This document shows, piece after piece, positions 10,613 through 20,834 of a stretch of 64,000 nt of DNA. The translations under genes and the position numbers were made by a program. The notes beneath the pieces were generated by a model. It was not told where the DNA came from. It made no database searches and saw only the letters and a program-made list of their open reading frames with translations. The stretch covers positions 1,116,001-1,180,000 of the forward strand of contig CANJKZ010000774.1 of NCBI GenBank assembly GCA_947471745.1. Reading direction: 5' to 3'. Each line of letters starts with the position of its first letter. Position 1 is the first letter of the stretch. The stretch is from Closterium sp. Naga37s-1 (Eukaryota; Streptophyta; Zygnematophyceae; Desmidiales; Closteriaceae).

Positions 10613-10764
10613 TGTTAAGAAACAGCAGGAATGTTAGAAATGAGAAAAGAGGAAAGAGGGGTTTCACTAGCAAGCAGTTGAGTACATATAGCAAACCCTA
10701 AATTTGGGCTGTACTCACTATTGAGTACCCCACTGCAGGCTAGACAAAACGTAACATTCTGACA
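10613..10764 (-). repeat. 5' LTR of N1
   Basis: 152 bp, about 98 percent identical by eye to 9211-9362, which indicates a recent insertion. Confidence 0.9.
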
Positions 10765-10876
10765 AGCCATTGTGATGCAGAGTTGTAGTAGTTTGTAATG
10801 AGTAATTTATAACGAGTTTGTTCTAGGAAGAACAAGAACTCGACAGACCTTATAATCCACTCTGGCTCCGATACCA
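10765..10876 (-). other. Copia D leader and primer binding site
   Basis: On the minus strand TGGTATCGGAGCCAGA (10876-10861) matches the canonical Copia primer site with one difference. About 90 bases of leader then lead to the gag ATG that is regenerated at the N1 junction. Confidence 0.8.
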
Positions 10877-11331
10877 TGATGTGATAATGAAGGATCGTAG
10901 TGGATAGAATAAGTCTGCTAAGTATAGGAGAAGACAATGAAGTCTTTGTAATGACCTTGTTAATAAATATTGAAAGAGAACAAGATAATTATGAGATAGA
11001 GACACAATGGTATAAATAGCAAACTAGCTAGCCATGTACTCTGAGGGGTACATTCCCTTATTAACTGTATTGCATAGCTACAGTAACTGCGACTATTGCC
11101 ATTCTCGACAGTTACCATATTGCATCGCGTAACCTCTGATGCGGTTGCCGGACGGTCAACAGTTGTGACCGTTGACTAACAACGACAGTTGACCTTCGGA
11201 TGACTCTCGATCTTCTGCATGATCTATATGAGCTATTGCGGTACTGCTACAGACGCGTTGCTTTGTTATGAAGTGACGTGTGAGTGGAGATCCTTCGGGA
11301 ATGTTACTTTGACCTTTCGGTTATTCCAACA
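10877..11331 (-). repeat. 5' LTR of Copia D
   Basis: On the minus strand this 455-bp stretch starts TGTTGGAATA, a common Copia LTR start, and ends CACATCA directly before the primer site. No second copy lies in the window, so the boundaries rest on the TG...CA ends and the primer site. Its transcription would run away from FZL. Confidence 0.75.
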
Positions 11332-11689
11332 GTTTTTAAACCTCATAATATAGCATGTATTTGTTTTCTGCTTTAAGTTTTCATTCATTTGACGAATCAC
11401 AATTTTAGCAACATTCCACTTCTTCAGCTTTTACATGTTGCATGACACGAGCTTTTCTTGTTACCGAATCCAGCATTGTGATCCCTTGACCGTACTGTCC
11501 CAATACCGAAGTGGATTTGGCAGAATCCTTCGAATCCACCTCTCTCCTTATCCATGCATTCCCCAACCTTGCTGTCTCTTCTTTCTCAACCCACTCGTCA
11601 CTGCGATCAGTTTTGCCAGCCATGATCGCTGGCTAGCTCCGTTCTTTCTGTTCTCCGTCAGATATTCACTCATTCATCGGAATCCGACA
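11332..11689 (+). promoter_or_regulatory. FZL upstream region and probable 5' UTR
   Basis: These 358 bases separate the D LTR from the FZL start. An AT-rich ATAATATA lies near 11345. An in-frame ATG at 11435 with no stop before 11690 leaves the true start open: the 85 extra residues are Phe/Leu/His-rich and not typical of the family, so I favour 11690. No other element is recognised. Confidence 0.45.
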
Positions 11690-14600
11690 ATGGCGCCCAC
11701 TCTATTATTACGCGATGCGAGAGTGAGCGTCGTGTGCGCCACGAGTCATCAACGCACAGATTCGCAAATGTTCGTGAATGCTCGCTTCGCTGGTCCCAGT
11801 ACACAGACTCGCTCGCGCCCTGCCATTCCCGCAGCTGCACCTCCCCGCCTAGCGCGCCTCTCCAGCACCCATGCCGCCTTCTTCTCCGCTCGCCTCCCGC
11901 TCGTCCCCGTCACGCGCCTATCCGCCCCCTCGCGCCGCACCAATGGAGGGGCCGTGCGCGTCGCGGCGACCACGTCGGGCGGGCAGGGCTCCGCGGGGTC
12001 GGTGGCGGTCGGTTCGTTCCGCGCGGGGCAGAAGCGCGCGGAGGTGCGCCTGCCGGCGCTGCTGCTGACGCTGACCAGCGCGGAAGTCCTGCGCGGAGGG
12101 GCGCAGGGCAGCGCGGAGGCGGTGGATGCGGCAGTGGCGGGGGGCGTGACCATGGTGGTGGTGGGGGAGGAGGGCGCGGGCGGCGCGGGCATGGAGCTGT
12201 TCGAGGCGGCGTGCGCCGTGAAGGAGGTGGTGCGCGGGCGAGTGCCGCTGCTCGTGGCGGAGCGCGCCGATATCGCCGCCGCTGCCGGCGCTGATGGCGT
12301 CCTGCTGTCCGATAACGGTGCGATGAGCGTGCGCGGAGGGGGTGCGATGAGCGTGGGGGAGGGGTGAAGAATGGAGAGGAGGGCGAGATACGGATGAGAG
12401 GAGCGTGACATGGTCGCATGGTGGCATGGCATGGTCGCACGGTGGCATGGCATGGTCACATGGTGGCATGGCATGGTCGCACGGTGGCATGGCATGGTCG
12501 CATGGTGGCATGGCATGGTCGCATGGTGGCATGGCATGGTCGCATGGTGGCATGACATGGTCGCATGGTGGCATGGCATGGTCGCATGGTGGCATGGCAT
12601 GGCACATGGCGCGTCCCATTTGCAAGCAAATTTTAACGGCTTCTTTCATGTGGCATGATACATGGAGTGTGATTGTAGGAAGTTGAGAAGGTCAACGCAC
12701 ACACCGCATGGCACATGCCTCACATGCCACACCCATCCTCACATGCCACACCCATGCTCACATGCCACACCCATCCTCACATGCCACACCCATGCTCACA
12801 TGCCGCACCCATGCTCACATGCCGCACCCATGCTCACATGCCACACCCATGCTCACATGCCGCACCCATGCTCACATGCCACACCCATGCTCACATGCCG
12901 CGCCCATGCTCACATGCCGCACCCATGCTCACATGCCGCACCCATGCTCACATGCCACACCCATCCTCACATGCCACACCCATGCTCACATGCCGCACCC
13001 ATGCTCACATGCCGCACCCATGCTCACATGCCACACCCATGCTCACATGCCGCACCCATGCTCACATGCCACACCCATCCTCACATGCCACACCCATCCT
13101 CACATGCCACACCCATGCTCACATGCCGCACCCATGCTCACATGCCGCACCCATGCTCACATGCCACACCCATGCTCACATGCCGCACCCATGCTCACAT
13201 GCCGCACCCATGCTCACGTGCCGCACCCATGCTCTATCACAGCACTAGCCTCTCACGGCCACCGTCCTTCCCTCCCCCATCGCTCTCCCTGCTTCTGAAC
13301 CTGCCGCTTTTGTGGCTTTCCCAATGCCCTCAGCATCCCGGCCACACCTCTTCCCGTCTTCCATCCCTCTCACGCCTATCTCTGCCACTCCTCTCCTCTC
13401 CCCTTCTCTTTCCCCCATCTTTCCGTGGTCGCGCCCCTCGCTCTCTCTGCGCCTCGCGTCCCCCCATGCCTGCGCCCACCCTCAGGCCTGCCGGCAGTGG
13501 CAGCGCGGCGCATGATGGAGAGTGCAGCGTCGGGCCCGCTGCTGCCACTCGTGGCACGCCGAGTGGCCTCCGTGGCCGCCACAGTCACCGCCACCACCGC
13601 TGACGGCGCCGACCTCATTCTGCTCGCGCCCTCTGCTCCCGCACCAGGGGCTGCTGCTCTCACTGCCAGCCGTGCGGGGCGCACTGCTGATGCGGCAGCA
13701 GTGGCGCAGGTGAGGGCGCGGCAGGTGAGCATCCCCGTGCTTGTGCAGCGGGGCGAGGGGGCCGCGTGGGCAGGGGGGGAGGGCGTGCAGTGGGTGCGCG
13801 GCGTCATGGGCAGCGGCGCTGCTGGCGTGGCCGTCACTCTCTCCTCACTGCTGCAGGCGGCAGCAACAGAACCAGCCGAAGCAGCAGGAGCAGAAGCAGG
13901 GGAAGTAGGGGGTGTGGGAGGTGGCGGGGAGAGCAGGGCGATGCGGGCAGCGGTGGGGCGCGTGGTGGGCGCCATGGCTGATGCTCGGTGGGTCACCAAG
14001 GGCATGGGGGAGGGTGCGGGGGAGGAGAGTGAGACGGAGAGTGAGGGGGAGAGTGAAGAGGAGGGGGAGGAAGTGGGGATGGGAGTGGGAGGTGCAGCAG
14101 GGGACGAGGTCCTAGGGCGTGGGGACGTGGAGGAGGTGAGAGAGGAGGTGAGGGAGGAGGTGGAGCAGGTGCTATCTGGCGTGGGGGGGCCTCCGGGGCC
14201 CGCTGCTGCGAGTGCTGTGGCGGGGGAGGATGTGCGCGTACAGGGGGCAGGGGAGGGGGAGGGGGAGAAGGGGGAGAAGGGGGAGAAGGGGGAGAAGGGG
14301 GAGAAGGGGGAGAAGGGGGAGAAGGGGGAGAAGGGGGAGAGGGAGGAGGAGGAGGAGGAGGAGGAAGGCGAGGGCAGGGAGGGGCGGGGGTTGCTGGACG
14401 TGGAGGGGCGGCGGATCATGAAGGCAGAGAGGAAGCTGCTCACCTCGCTGCTCGCCCTGCTCCATGCTGCCTGCCCCGATGTGAGCTGCTTGCCCCGATG
14501 TGAGCTGCTTACCCCGATGTGAGCACCATAGCACATGTGTCACCCTCCCATCCCACGCTCTTTATTTCTTTGCCCCTTTTGGCTTCCCACCATGCCTGCA

Positions 14601-17600
14601 TGTACCTGGGTCTCCATGCCGACATGAATCCGTGCCGACAATGGCTCCATGCTCTCCCCTGTGTGTGCATGGCATGGCATGGCATGGCATGGACACAGAT
14701 GGCGGAGATACAGCTGTTGGAGGACTCCCTCGCCCGCCTGGGAGAACCCTTCCTCGTTGTTGTCGTGGTCAGTGCCCCTCTGTGCCGCCATGCATTCATG
14801 TGTGCACCCATGACATCATACTCCATTCACGTCCCCTTCATCATCACACGCGTTCTCTCGTCATGGCTGGCCATGCTGTACCTCTACAGCCATTGCATGC
14901 AAATCCACTTCCTCCGCACATTGCTGCATCTCACCCAACCCGTCCTCTTGGTTCGCTCACAAAGACTGTTGCCCTCGCCGCTCACAATCCTCCCTGTCCC
15001 ACCCCTTCCCCCCTCTCTCCCTCGCCACACATGGACGGCGCACATGGCACAGGGCGAGTTCAACTCGGGCAAGTCGTCACTGGTGAACGCGCTGCTGGGG
15101 GACGCCTTCCTCAAGGTGGGCGTCGTGCCCACCACCAACGAGATCACGCTGCTGCGCCACCTCGACACCTCGCCCTCCTCGCAGCTGCGTGCGCGTGCCG
15201 CTCAGGCCGCCTCCAGTGCAGCGCTGTCGGCGGCAGCAGCGGGGTCGCAGAGGGGCGCCGTGGCGGGGCGGGCGGCAGCGCGGGCGGTGGCGGGGCGCAT
15301 GGCGGTGGAGGAGCAGCGCCACCCCGACGGCCACATGATCCGCTTCCTGCCCGCCGACCTCCTCAAACAGGTGCGCGCTCAGCCCCTCGCTGCTACCCCG
15401 CGCTGCTGAATGCCATTCACGTCACAATTGCCAGCTGAATCCCACGCATCCATTATTATTGCCGTTAATGCTGATTATGAACCACTCGTGCTTCTTCTCC
15501 TCACCCCCTGTCCCGTGCACCCATCACCCATGGTCCTGGGGTGGCATGGGAGCAGATGAACGTGGTGGACACGCCGGGCACGAACGTGATATTGGAGCGG
15601 CAGCAGCGCCTGACAGAGGAGTTCGTGCCCCAGGCCGACCTCGTGCTCTTCGTGCTCTCCGCTGACCGCCCCCTCACCGAGTCTGAGGTGCGTACCGTGC
15701 CCTCTCACTCTCTTCCTTTCCTGCCCTCCTGCCCACCTGCCCCCCTGTTCTCTTGCCCTTGCTCACTCCATCTCCACCCCCTCAAATAAAGTGCATGTGC
15801 CTCCATTCCTTCACTGCTTCCCTTCTATGCGCGCTTCATATGCACTCCACATGCACACCATTAGCATGCCATGTGCACGCCATGTGCATGCCATGTGCAC
15901 ACCATGTGCATGCCATGTGCACACCCATCGAGTGTCACATTGTCAATTCAACTTCTTCCACGTTGCTCCACCACATCCCACCAACCATGCAACCCTGCAG
16001 CCCTTCTTTCACGCTCCACTCTCCACACCTGCCATCGACATTGCTGTCGCTCTGCTTATCTGCTGCACCCCCACACCAGGTGTCATTCCTGCGCTACATC
16101 CGCCAGTGGGGCAAGAAGGTGGTGTTTGCGCTCAATAAGGTGGACTCGCTCTCCTCGCCCGCTGACATGAGGGAGGTGCAGGAGTTCGTCACAGCCAATG
16201 TCAAGCGCCTGCTCGCCGTCGACACCGTGCTCTGCTTCCCCCTCGCCTCGCGCCCCGCCCTCGCCGCCAAGCTCCTCCACAACGCGCCCTACCCCTTCCC
16301 CCCCGCGCCCTCGCCCGCCCTCTCCTCCTCCGCCGCCGCCGCCCTCCCGCCGCCCGACCCTGCCGCCCAGGCGGCTGCCGACCGCCTGCGCAACGACCCC
16401 TCCTACCAGGCCTCAGGCTTTGCCGACCTCGAGATCTTCATCCAGCAGTTCCTGGAAGGTTCCTCCGACGCCGGCGCAGAGCGGCTGCGGCTGAAGCTGG
16501 ACACGCCCCTGGGAGTGGCGTCGGCGCTGCTGGCGGGCGCGGAGGGGCAGTTAACGGCACAGGCAGAGGCGGCAGTGCGGGATGACGAGGCTCTGGCAGC
16601 GGTGGAGGCGCAGATGGAGGGGTACAGCGCCGCCATGCGCACCGACTCGCTGCTGCAGCGCTCCCGTGTGGCCGCACTCGTGAGGGAGGCGGCGGGGAGG
16701 GCAGAGGAGTTTGTGGAGGCGACTCTGCGGCTGGGCAATGCTGACGTCATGCTGCAGTACCTGTTCTCGCCGCCCGGAGGGGGTGGTGGGGGTGGTGGCA
16801 ATGGGGCGAGTGGCAGTGGCGGCATGCTGCCTGTGAGCAAGAGCTTTCAGACGCAGATCGTGGGCACCGTGGTGGCGGACGTGCGGGTGAGTGCTGCCAT
16901 GTGCTTGTTCCCATGCCGTTATGCCTTAGTGCATGCTATGCCTGCCGTGCCTGCCATGCCTGGCATTCCGGTAAGTTGGTATCCGTAGGCAGCAACACGA
17001 CCACGTCCTCTGGACTACTTGGTTATCGAGTCCGCTTCACTCACACGCGCCCACCGTTGTCACCACTCAGTGTTTTGGCGTCTGCATCCGACACGCCGTG
17101 CTGCATCCCTACTGCCTCCTTTCGCTCCCTGCGCTCAACCCATGCAAAACTTTGATGACCAAGCCCCCTCTCCCCCCACCACACACGGTGAGCAGCGAGC
17201 GCTGGTGGAGCACCACGTGTGGCTGCGCTCCAACAACGCGCGCCAGCTCGCCAGCTACCGCGACTTCGCCCGCACCCGCTGGCCCTCCGTGCCGCCCGCC
17301 CCCACGCAGCCGGGCAGCGAGGAGGAGAGCGAGGGCGAGGGCGAGGAGGGGAGGATCCCCGAGACGGTTGGCATTCTGGAGGGGTTCAGCCCGCGCGCTG
17401 CTGCGCTGCTGCTGGAGGAAGAAATGAGGGAGTCGGTGAGATGCGGGAGGCGGTGAGATGAGGGAGTCGGTGAGATGCGGGAGGCGGTGAGATGAGGGAG
17501 TCGGTGAGATGAGGGAGGCGGTGAGATGAGGGAGTCGGTGAGATGAGGGAGTCGGTGAGATGAGGGAGTCTGGGAAAAGAGAATGAGAAGACAAGTAAGG

Positions 17601-18603
17601 AAGAGATGGGAGGGAATTGGTGAATGTGTGGGTAAGAAAGCTGGGAATGGCAGCTGTCACTGTGATCCTGAATGCCCCACGCCGTCCTCGCATCGATCCA
17701 CCTTCCACTAGTCCACATTCTCTCTTCGCCCGCTTCCTCCACCAATCCCTCTCAACCATGCTCGCACCCCCCTCTTCCCTCTCCACTTTTGACCTCTCGA
17801 TGCTAAACCTCCTCTCTCCTACCCCTCTTTCGCCCAATCCCATTGTTTTCAATTCTTTACTTGTCCTGTCATGCCTTCCCATTCCCTCCCCTTCCCCGTC
17901 ACCCCACTTCCACTTCCCCATCCCATCCTGTCTCCACCTCCTACATGCGGCACGACCACAACCCTGCCATGCCATCGCATGGAACAGGTGGTGAGCACGG
18001 TGACAGGGCTGGGCGTGGCAGGGGTGTCGGCATCAGTGCTCACGGCCGTGCTGCAGTCGTCACTGGAGGACCTGCTCGCCCTCACTGTCTGCACCGCTGG
18101 CGGGTGAGCACCCTTGCGCTCCCTGCCTTGCACTAACTGAAGTAGCCGTAGGTTGGGGCTTGCATCGTGTAGTTGGCCTCGAAGCAGCCTGAGGAGGGTG
18201 CCTAGCTGATTGAGTGTGAGCTGCCCACTGCCGTGGTTAAGCTCCATGTGCTCTTCCACCAACACAACCACCACTTCTTTTTCAATGCGCCCATCCTCCC
18301 CCCACCCGCCTGCGCACATACAGCTCCCTGAACGTGCTCACCTTCCCACAGCGGCGGGAGAAGGTGAAGGGCAAGATACGGCAGCGTGCAGCGGGGCTCA
18401 TCAAGCGCCTGGAGGAGGGGCTGGAAGGCGAGCTGCAGAGCCGCCTGGCCGACCTGGAGACACGCATCCGCGCTGAGCTGGCGCCGTACCGCCGTGCTGT
18501 GGACGATGAGCTGGTGCGCGTGGATGCTCTGCAATCGCAGCTGCAGACGTCCACTCAGCAGCTCGAGGAATTAAGGCAGCGGGTCCGCAATCTTTCCGTT
18601 TAA
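11690..18603 (+). CDS. FZL: FZL, FZO-like plastid membrane-remodelling GTPase (nine exons)
   Basis: Predicted CDS: join(11690..12317, 13486..14480, 14699..14767, 15053..15370, 15556..15687, 16080..16886, 17196..17435, 17988..18103, 18324..18603), 3,585 nt, 1,194 residues, all introns GT-AG, frames continuous. Seen: a Ser/Thr/Arg-rich N-terminus like a plastid transit peptide; a ThiE/TenI-like half-barrel (AERADIAAAAGADGVLLSD, to residue 209); an acidic insert (about 382-512); a dynamin-type GTPase with G1 GEFNSGKS (565-572), G2 Thr591/592, G3 DTPG (675-678), G4 NKVD (733-736); a hydrophobic segment near 1064-1102; a C-terminal coiled coil. This order is that of plant FZL, known to act on thylakoid and plastid membranes. 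It is longer than Arabidopsis FZL (about 900 residues) through low-complexity insertions. Exon 7's start could shift by one codon. Confidence 0.92.
12311..12355 (+). repeat. Duplicated 5' splice site of FZL intron 1
   Basis: GTGCGATGAGCGTG occurs at 12318 and again at 12342, 24 bp apart. Use of the second donor would keep frame and add eight residues. Confidence 0.7.
12318..13485 (+). other. FZL intron 1 with two minisatellites
   Basis: This 1,168-bp intron joins SDN to GLPAVAARR across a phase-1 boundary. It holds two tandem arrays: about 12405-12605, units near 21 bp built on CATGGTGGCATGG, and about 12710-13235, a 19-bp unit of type CATGCCGCACCCATGCTCA. Because 19 is not a multiple of 3 the array is open in all three frames, but none of these frames is protein-like. 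Confidence 0.85.
14263..14340 (+). repeat. In-frame GEK codon repeat in FZL exon 2
   Basis: A 9-bp unit GGGGAGAAG is repeated about eight times and encodes (Gly-Glu-Lys)n followed by a poly-Glu run to about 14367. It lies inside the acidic insert between the ThiE-like domain and the GTPase. Confidence 0.85.
14473..14530 (+). repeat. Triplicated 5' splice site of FZL intron 2
   Basis: A 19-bp unit containing the exon end and donor (CCCCGAT|GTGAGC) occurs three times, with GT at 14481, 14500 and 14519. Only the first joins the conserved frame; the others shift frame. Confidence 0.85.
17419..17571 (+). repeat. Eight-fold repeated 5' splice site of FZL intron 7
   Basis: A 17-bp unit (GTGAGATGAGGGAGTCG, with a GCGGGAGGCG variant) is repeated eight times from 17436 to 17571. 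Each unit contains the exon-end/donor junction TCG|GTGAG. The first donor is the one assigned to the gene. Confidence 0.85.
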
Positions 18604-18607
18604 GAGA

Positions 18608-18955
18608 TACCGTATCACCCCGATAGAAGCGCAGGTGCGCTTATAATAAAACAATGTTTTTTAGGGGGGTGCGCTTCTAATTGAGTCATTTTTATAAGCG
18701 CATGCGCTTATATAATGACATATACGAATTTATAAATTTAAGACACCAAATTGTATGTTTCACTCTTGCCATTTCAACTGAGCTCGCTACCGTTTCGAAC
18801 AGAAATTATAATTTAAAATTGTACATGCGCTTATAATAAGTAACATTTTCACAGGGGGTGCGCTTATAATTGAGGATCGGCCATAAGCGCATTGCTCCAG
18901 ATAGAAGCGCGTGCGCTTATAATAGGCCTGCGCTTCTATCCGGGATGATACGGTA
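18608..18955. mobile_element. MITE of Tc1/mariner type behind FZL
   Basis: The ends are imperfect inverted repeats of about 29 bp (CCGTATCA-CCCG-GATAGAAGCGCAGG on the left, the reverse complement with two small changes on the right) flanked by TA dinucleotides at 18608 and 18954. The 348-bp body has no coding capacity and carries many copies of GCGCTTATAAT in both orientations. It starts 4 bases after the FZL stop codon and supplies an AATAAA at 18645-18650. Confidence 0.8.
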
Positions 18956-19506
18956 CTCAATATATTCCTCTGGTGATTTAATATTCTAGCTCATCTTGTG
19001 CTGCAAGAGTGTGTGTACTGGTGTTATATTCCGTAATTCAGCTGAGAATGTGTTTTGGCTACTGCTCAGGACAGTTCTGATTTTCACTCAAATAGGGTAC
19101 AATAGAGTGAGTCTGGTTGCTAACTTCATAACTGGAATTGCTATGGTTAGATTTTGTTACGAGTGCAATGGAGCGAGCGAGCGAAAATTGCACTATCGAA
19201 ACAAAACAGTACATCGAGCGAAGGAATGAGCGAAGAATATATAGCGAAGCCCAAGTGGTAACGGTAATGTGTGAAAATGGGGTGCGCTACGGGCCTAGCG
19301 CCGAGGCTGGGAATTGTCGAGGCGGGGGTCCGGAGCGCGGGTTATCAACCGAACTGTGAGCTTGGGTCGCGTCGTGAACAGAGGCGGGAACAGTGGTCGA
19401 GGCGAGTGTTGCGAGTAAGAACGGTGCACTGTTGAAGGTTGTTGGCGGGAACAGTGGTGTACACGCTGAGCAGGGACGCGAAGTAAGGAGAATGAATTTT
19501 CCTTAC
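18956..19506 (-). repeat. Probable 3' LTR of the Ty3/Gypsy element (outer end unclear)
   Basis: On the minus strand a polypurine-like run (TTAGGGGGGGGGTAG, about 19508-19522) is followed by TGTAAGGAAAAT starting at 19507, a plausible LTR start. Within it GCTATATATTC (about 19240) looks like a TATA box. I could not fix the far end (candidates about 19119 or 19051); the bases from 18956 to there show nothing else recognisable. Confidence 0.5.
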
Positions 19507-19529
19507 ACTACCCCCCCCCTAAGGAGGCC

Positions 19530-20834
19530 TTCCTTACGAAAGCACGTGTACATCCCGGAAATTGCGGATGAGCAGATACTCGGTGAGGACTCGGTGGTTT
19601 TCGATTCTATTCAAGGGAACCCAATTGTCTTCGATGGGCGTGCGGTCTTTCCAGCGGATCAGAAATTCGACTCTCCGGGCTCCTCGTGGGTCACGAACTC
19701 AGTGGCTCAGTATTTTTTCGGGCGTGATGATTGGCTCTGTTGGCTGTCAGAGGTCCACTGGTGATCCCCGATTGATCCTAGGGAAGGGTTACAGGCATGT
19801 TGGCCTGGGGGGTTATGGCCCGCTACTTAACAAGCCCTTTTATCCCAATGGTCTAGTGGTTGGGATTCTGACATTGGTGGTCGTGTCATGCTGTTTGGTC
19901 TGTTGCGAGGCAGTTGGCTGGTGGAGGGGATGTATGGACGAAGGAGGTTGACGTGGAACGACGGGCTGACGTAACAGTCAGCTGGGAGGAGGAGGTGGGC
20001 GGTGACGGGGGTGATCATGTGGCTGATGCGAAATGGCCCACAATATCGGGGGCGGAGTTTTGGGGGAATAGGCAGGCGGAGGTTTTGGGTGTCGACTAAA
20101 ACGAAATCGTCGGGCTGGTAAGTGACGGGTCGGCGATGGTGGTCGGCGTTACGATTAGCGATGATGTTTGATTTTTTTATTGCGTTTGCTGCTCGGGTCT
20201 GTGCTGCTTGTAAAACTTCTGCGAACTGTTGCGCGTGTGGTACTGGGTTGACGGTATTCGGAGTCATGGGCACTGTGGGGTCTTGTCCGTAGTTCAGGTA
20301 AAAAGGTGACTGTTGGGTCATGGCGGATGGCGAGTTGTTGTATGCGAACTCGATGAGTGGCAGTTGCTGTTTCCACGTGGTCCGGTCGTCGCACGTGGCT
20401 CGGATGAGTTGTTCCATGGTCCGGTTTGTCCGTTCTATCTGTCCGTCGGTTTCGGGGTGGTATGATGATCTGAACTATAATCGCGTGCCGAACTGCTGCC
20501 ACAGGTTCCGCCAGAAGTTGCTGGTGAATTTCGTGTCGCGATCGTTGATGATCGCTGAAATCGAACGACGATGGAGATGAAGAGGCGGGCTGTTTCTTCG
20601 GCTTGATTGATTTTTTGCAAGCTGTGAAGTGTGCCATTTTTGTCAGCCGATCGACGACGACCAGGATCGCGTCGTTCCCACTTGCTCCTGCCGGTAACCC
20701 CTGACGAAGTCCATTGTCACATGATGCCAAGCACGCTCTGGGGGTCGTATCGGCTGCAATTGCCATGCCGGCCGCTTCCGTGATGATTTCATGAGCTGGC
20801 AACTGGGACACGATGCCACGTGTCACCATCTCAG
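19530..20834 (-). pseudogene. Ty3/Gypsy chromovirus integrase and chromodomain (3' end of pol, decayed)
   Basis: Read on the minus strand: the end of the integrase zinc finger (CPSCQLMKSS, about 20800), the core start (TMDFV) and DAILVVVDRLTKMAHF, then NDRDTKFTSNFW and HPETDGQIERTNRT with the catalytic Asp and Glu, then the integrase C-terminus (LIEFAYNNS, VLVDTQNLRL, YCGPFRI). After a stop at 19827 a chromodomain is still readable at about 19730-19560 (PEKILSH, RRVEFLIRWKD, NWVPLNRI), with a TGA inside. The frame changes several times. The element is cut at 20834 by A3; its gag, protease, RT and 5' LTR are not in the window. Confidence 0.85.

Larger units (their letters stand above)
9211..10764 (-). 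mobile_element. Non-autonomous LTR retrotransposon N1 (TRIM/LARD-like)
   Basis: This 1,554-bp element has two 152-bp direct repeats with 3 differences by eye and is flanked by a perfect 5-bp target duplication AGCCA (9206-9210 and 10765-10769). In minus orientation it has a 5' LTR (10613-10764), a primer site TGGAATCAGAGCAGG (10612-10598), an internal region with no recognisable gag or pol, and a polypurine tract (CTATGGGGGTG, near 9363-9374) identical in type to that of A1. The shared 3' flank suggests it is mobilised by family A enzymes; that part is inference. Confidence 0.9.

Noticed and set aside
11435..11689. An 85-residue N-terminal extension of FZL from an upstream in-frame ATG
   Set aside because: The residues are Phe/Leu/His-rich and unlike the Ser/Arg-rich plastid leader that starts at 11690; more likely 5' UTR, though not excluded.
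12662..13603. His/Met/Pro/Cys-rich proteins of up to 313 residues
   Set aside because: They are translations of the 19-bp minisatellite in FZL intron 1, open in all three frames.
13376..14543. Minus-strand Ser/Pro/Ala-rich frames opposite FZL exon 2
   Set aside because: Mirror frames of the GC-rich exon; the plus strand carries the conserved protein and splice signals.
19848..19875. tRNA-like word GGTCTAGTGGTTGGGATTC, resembling the 5' half of a Glu tRNA
   Set aside because: It lies inside the Gypsy pol frame and no matching T arm or acceptor pairing follows.
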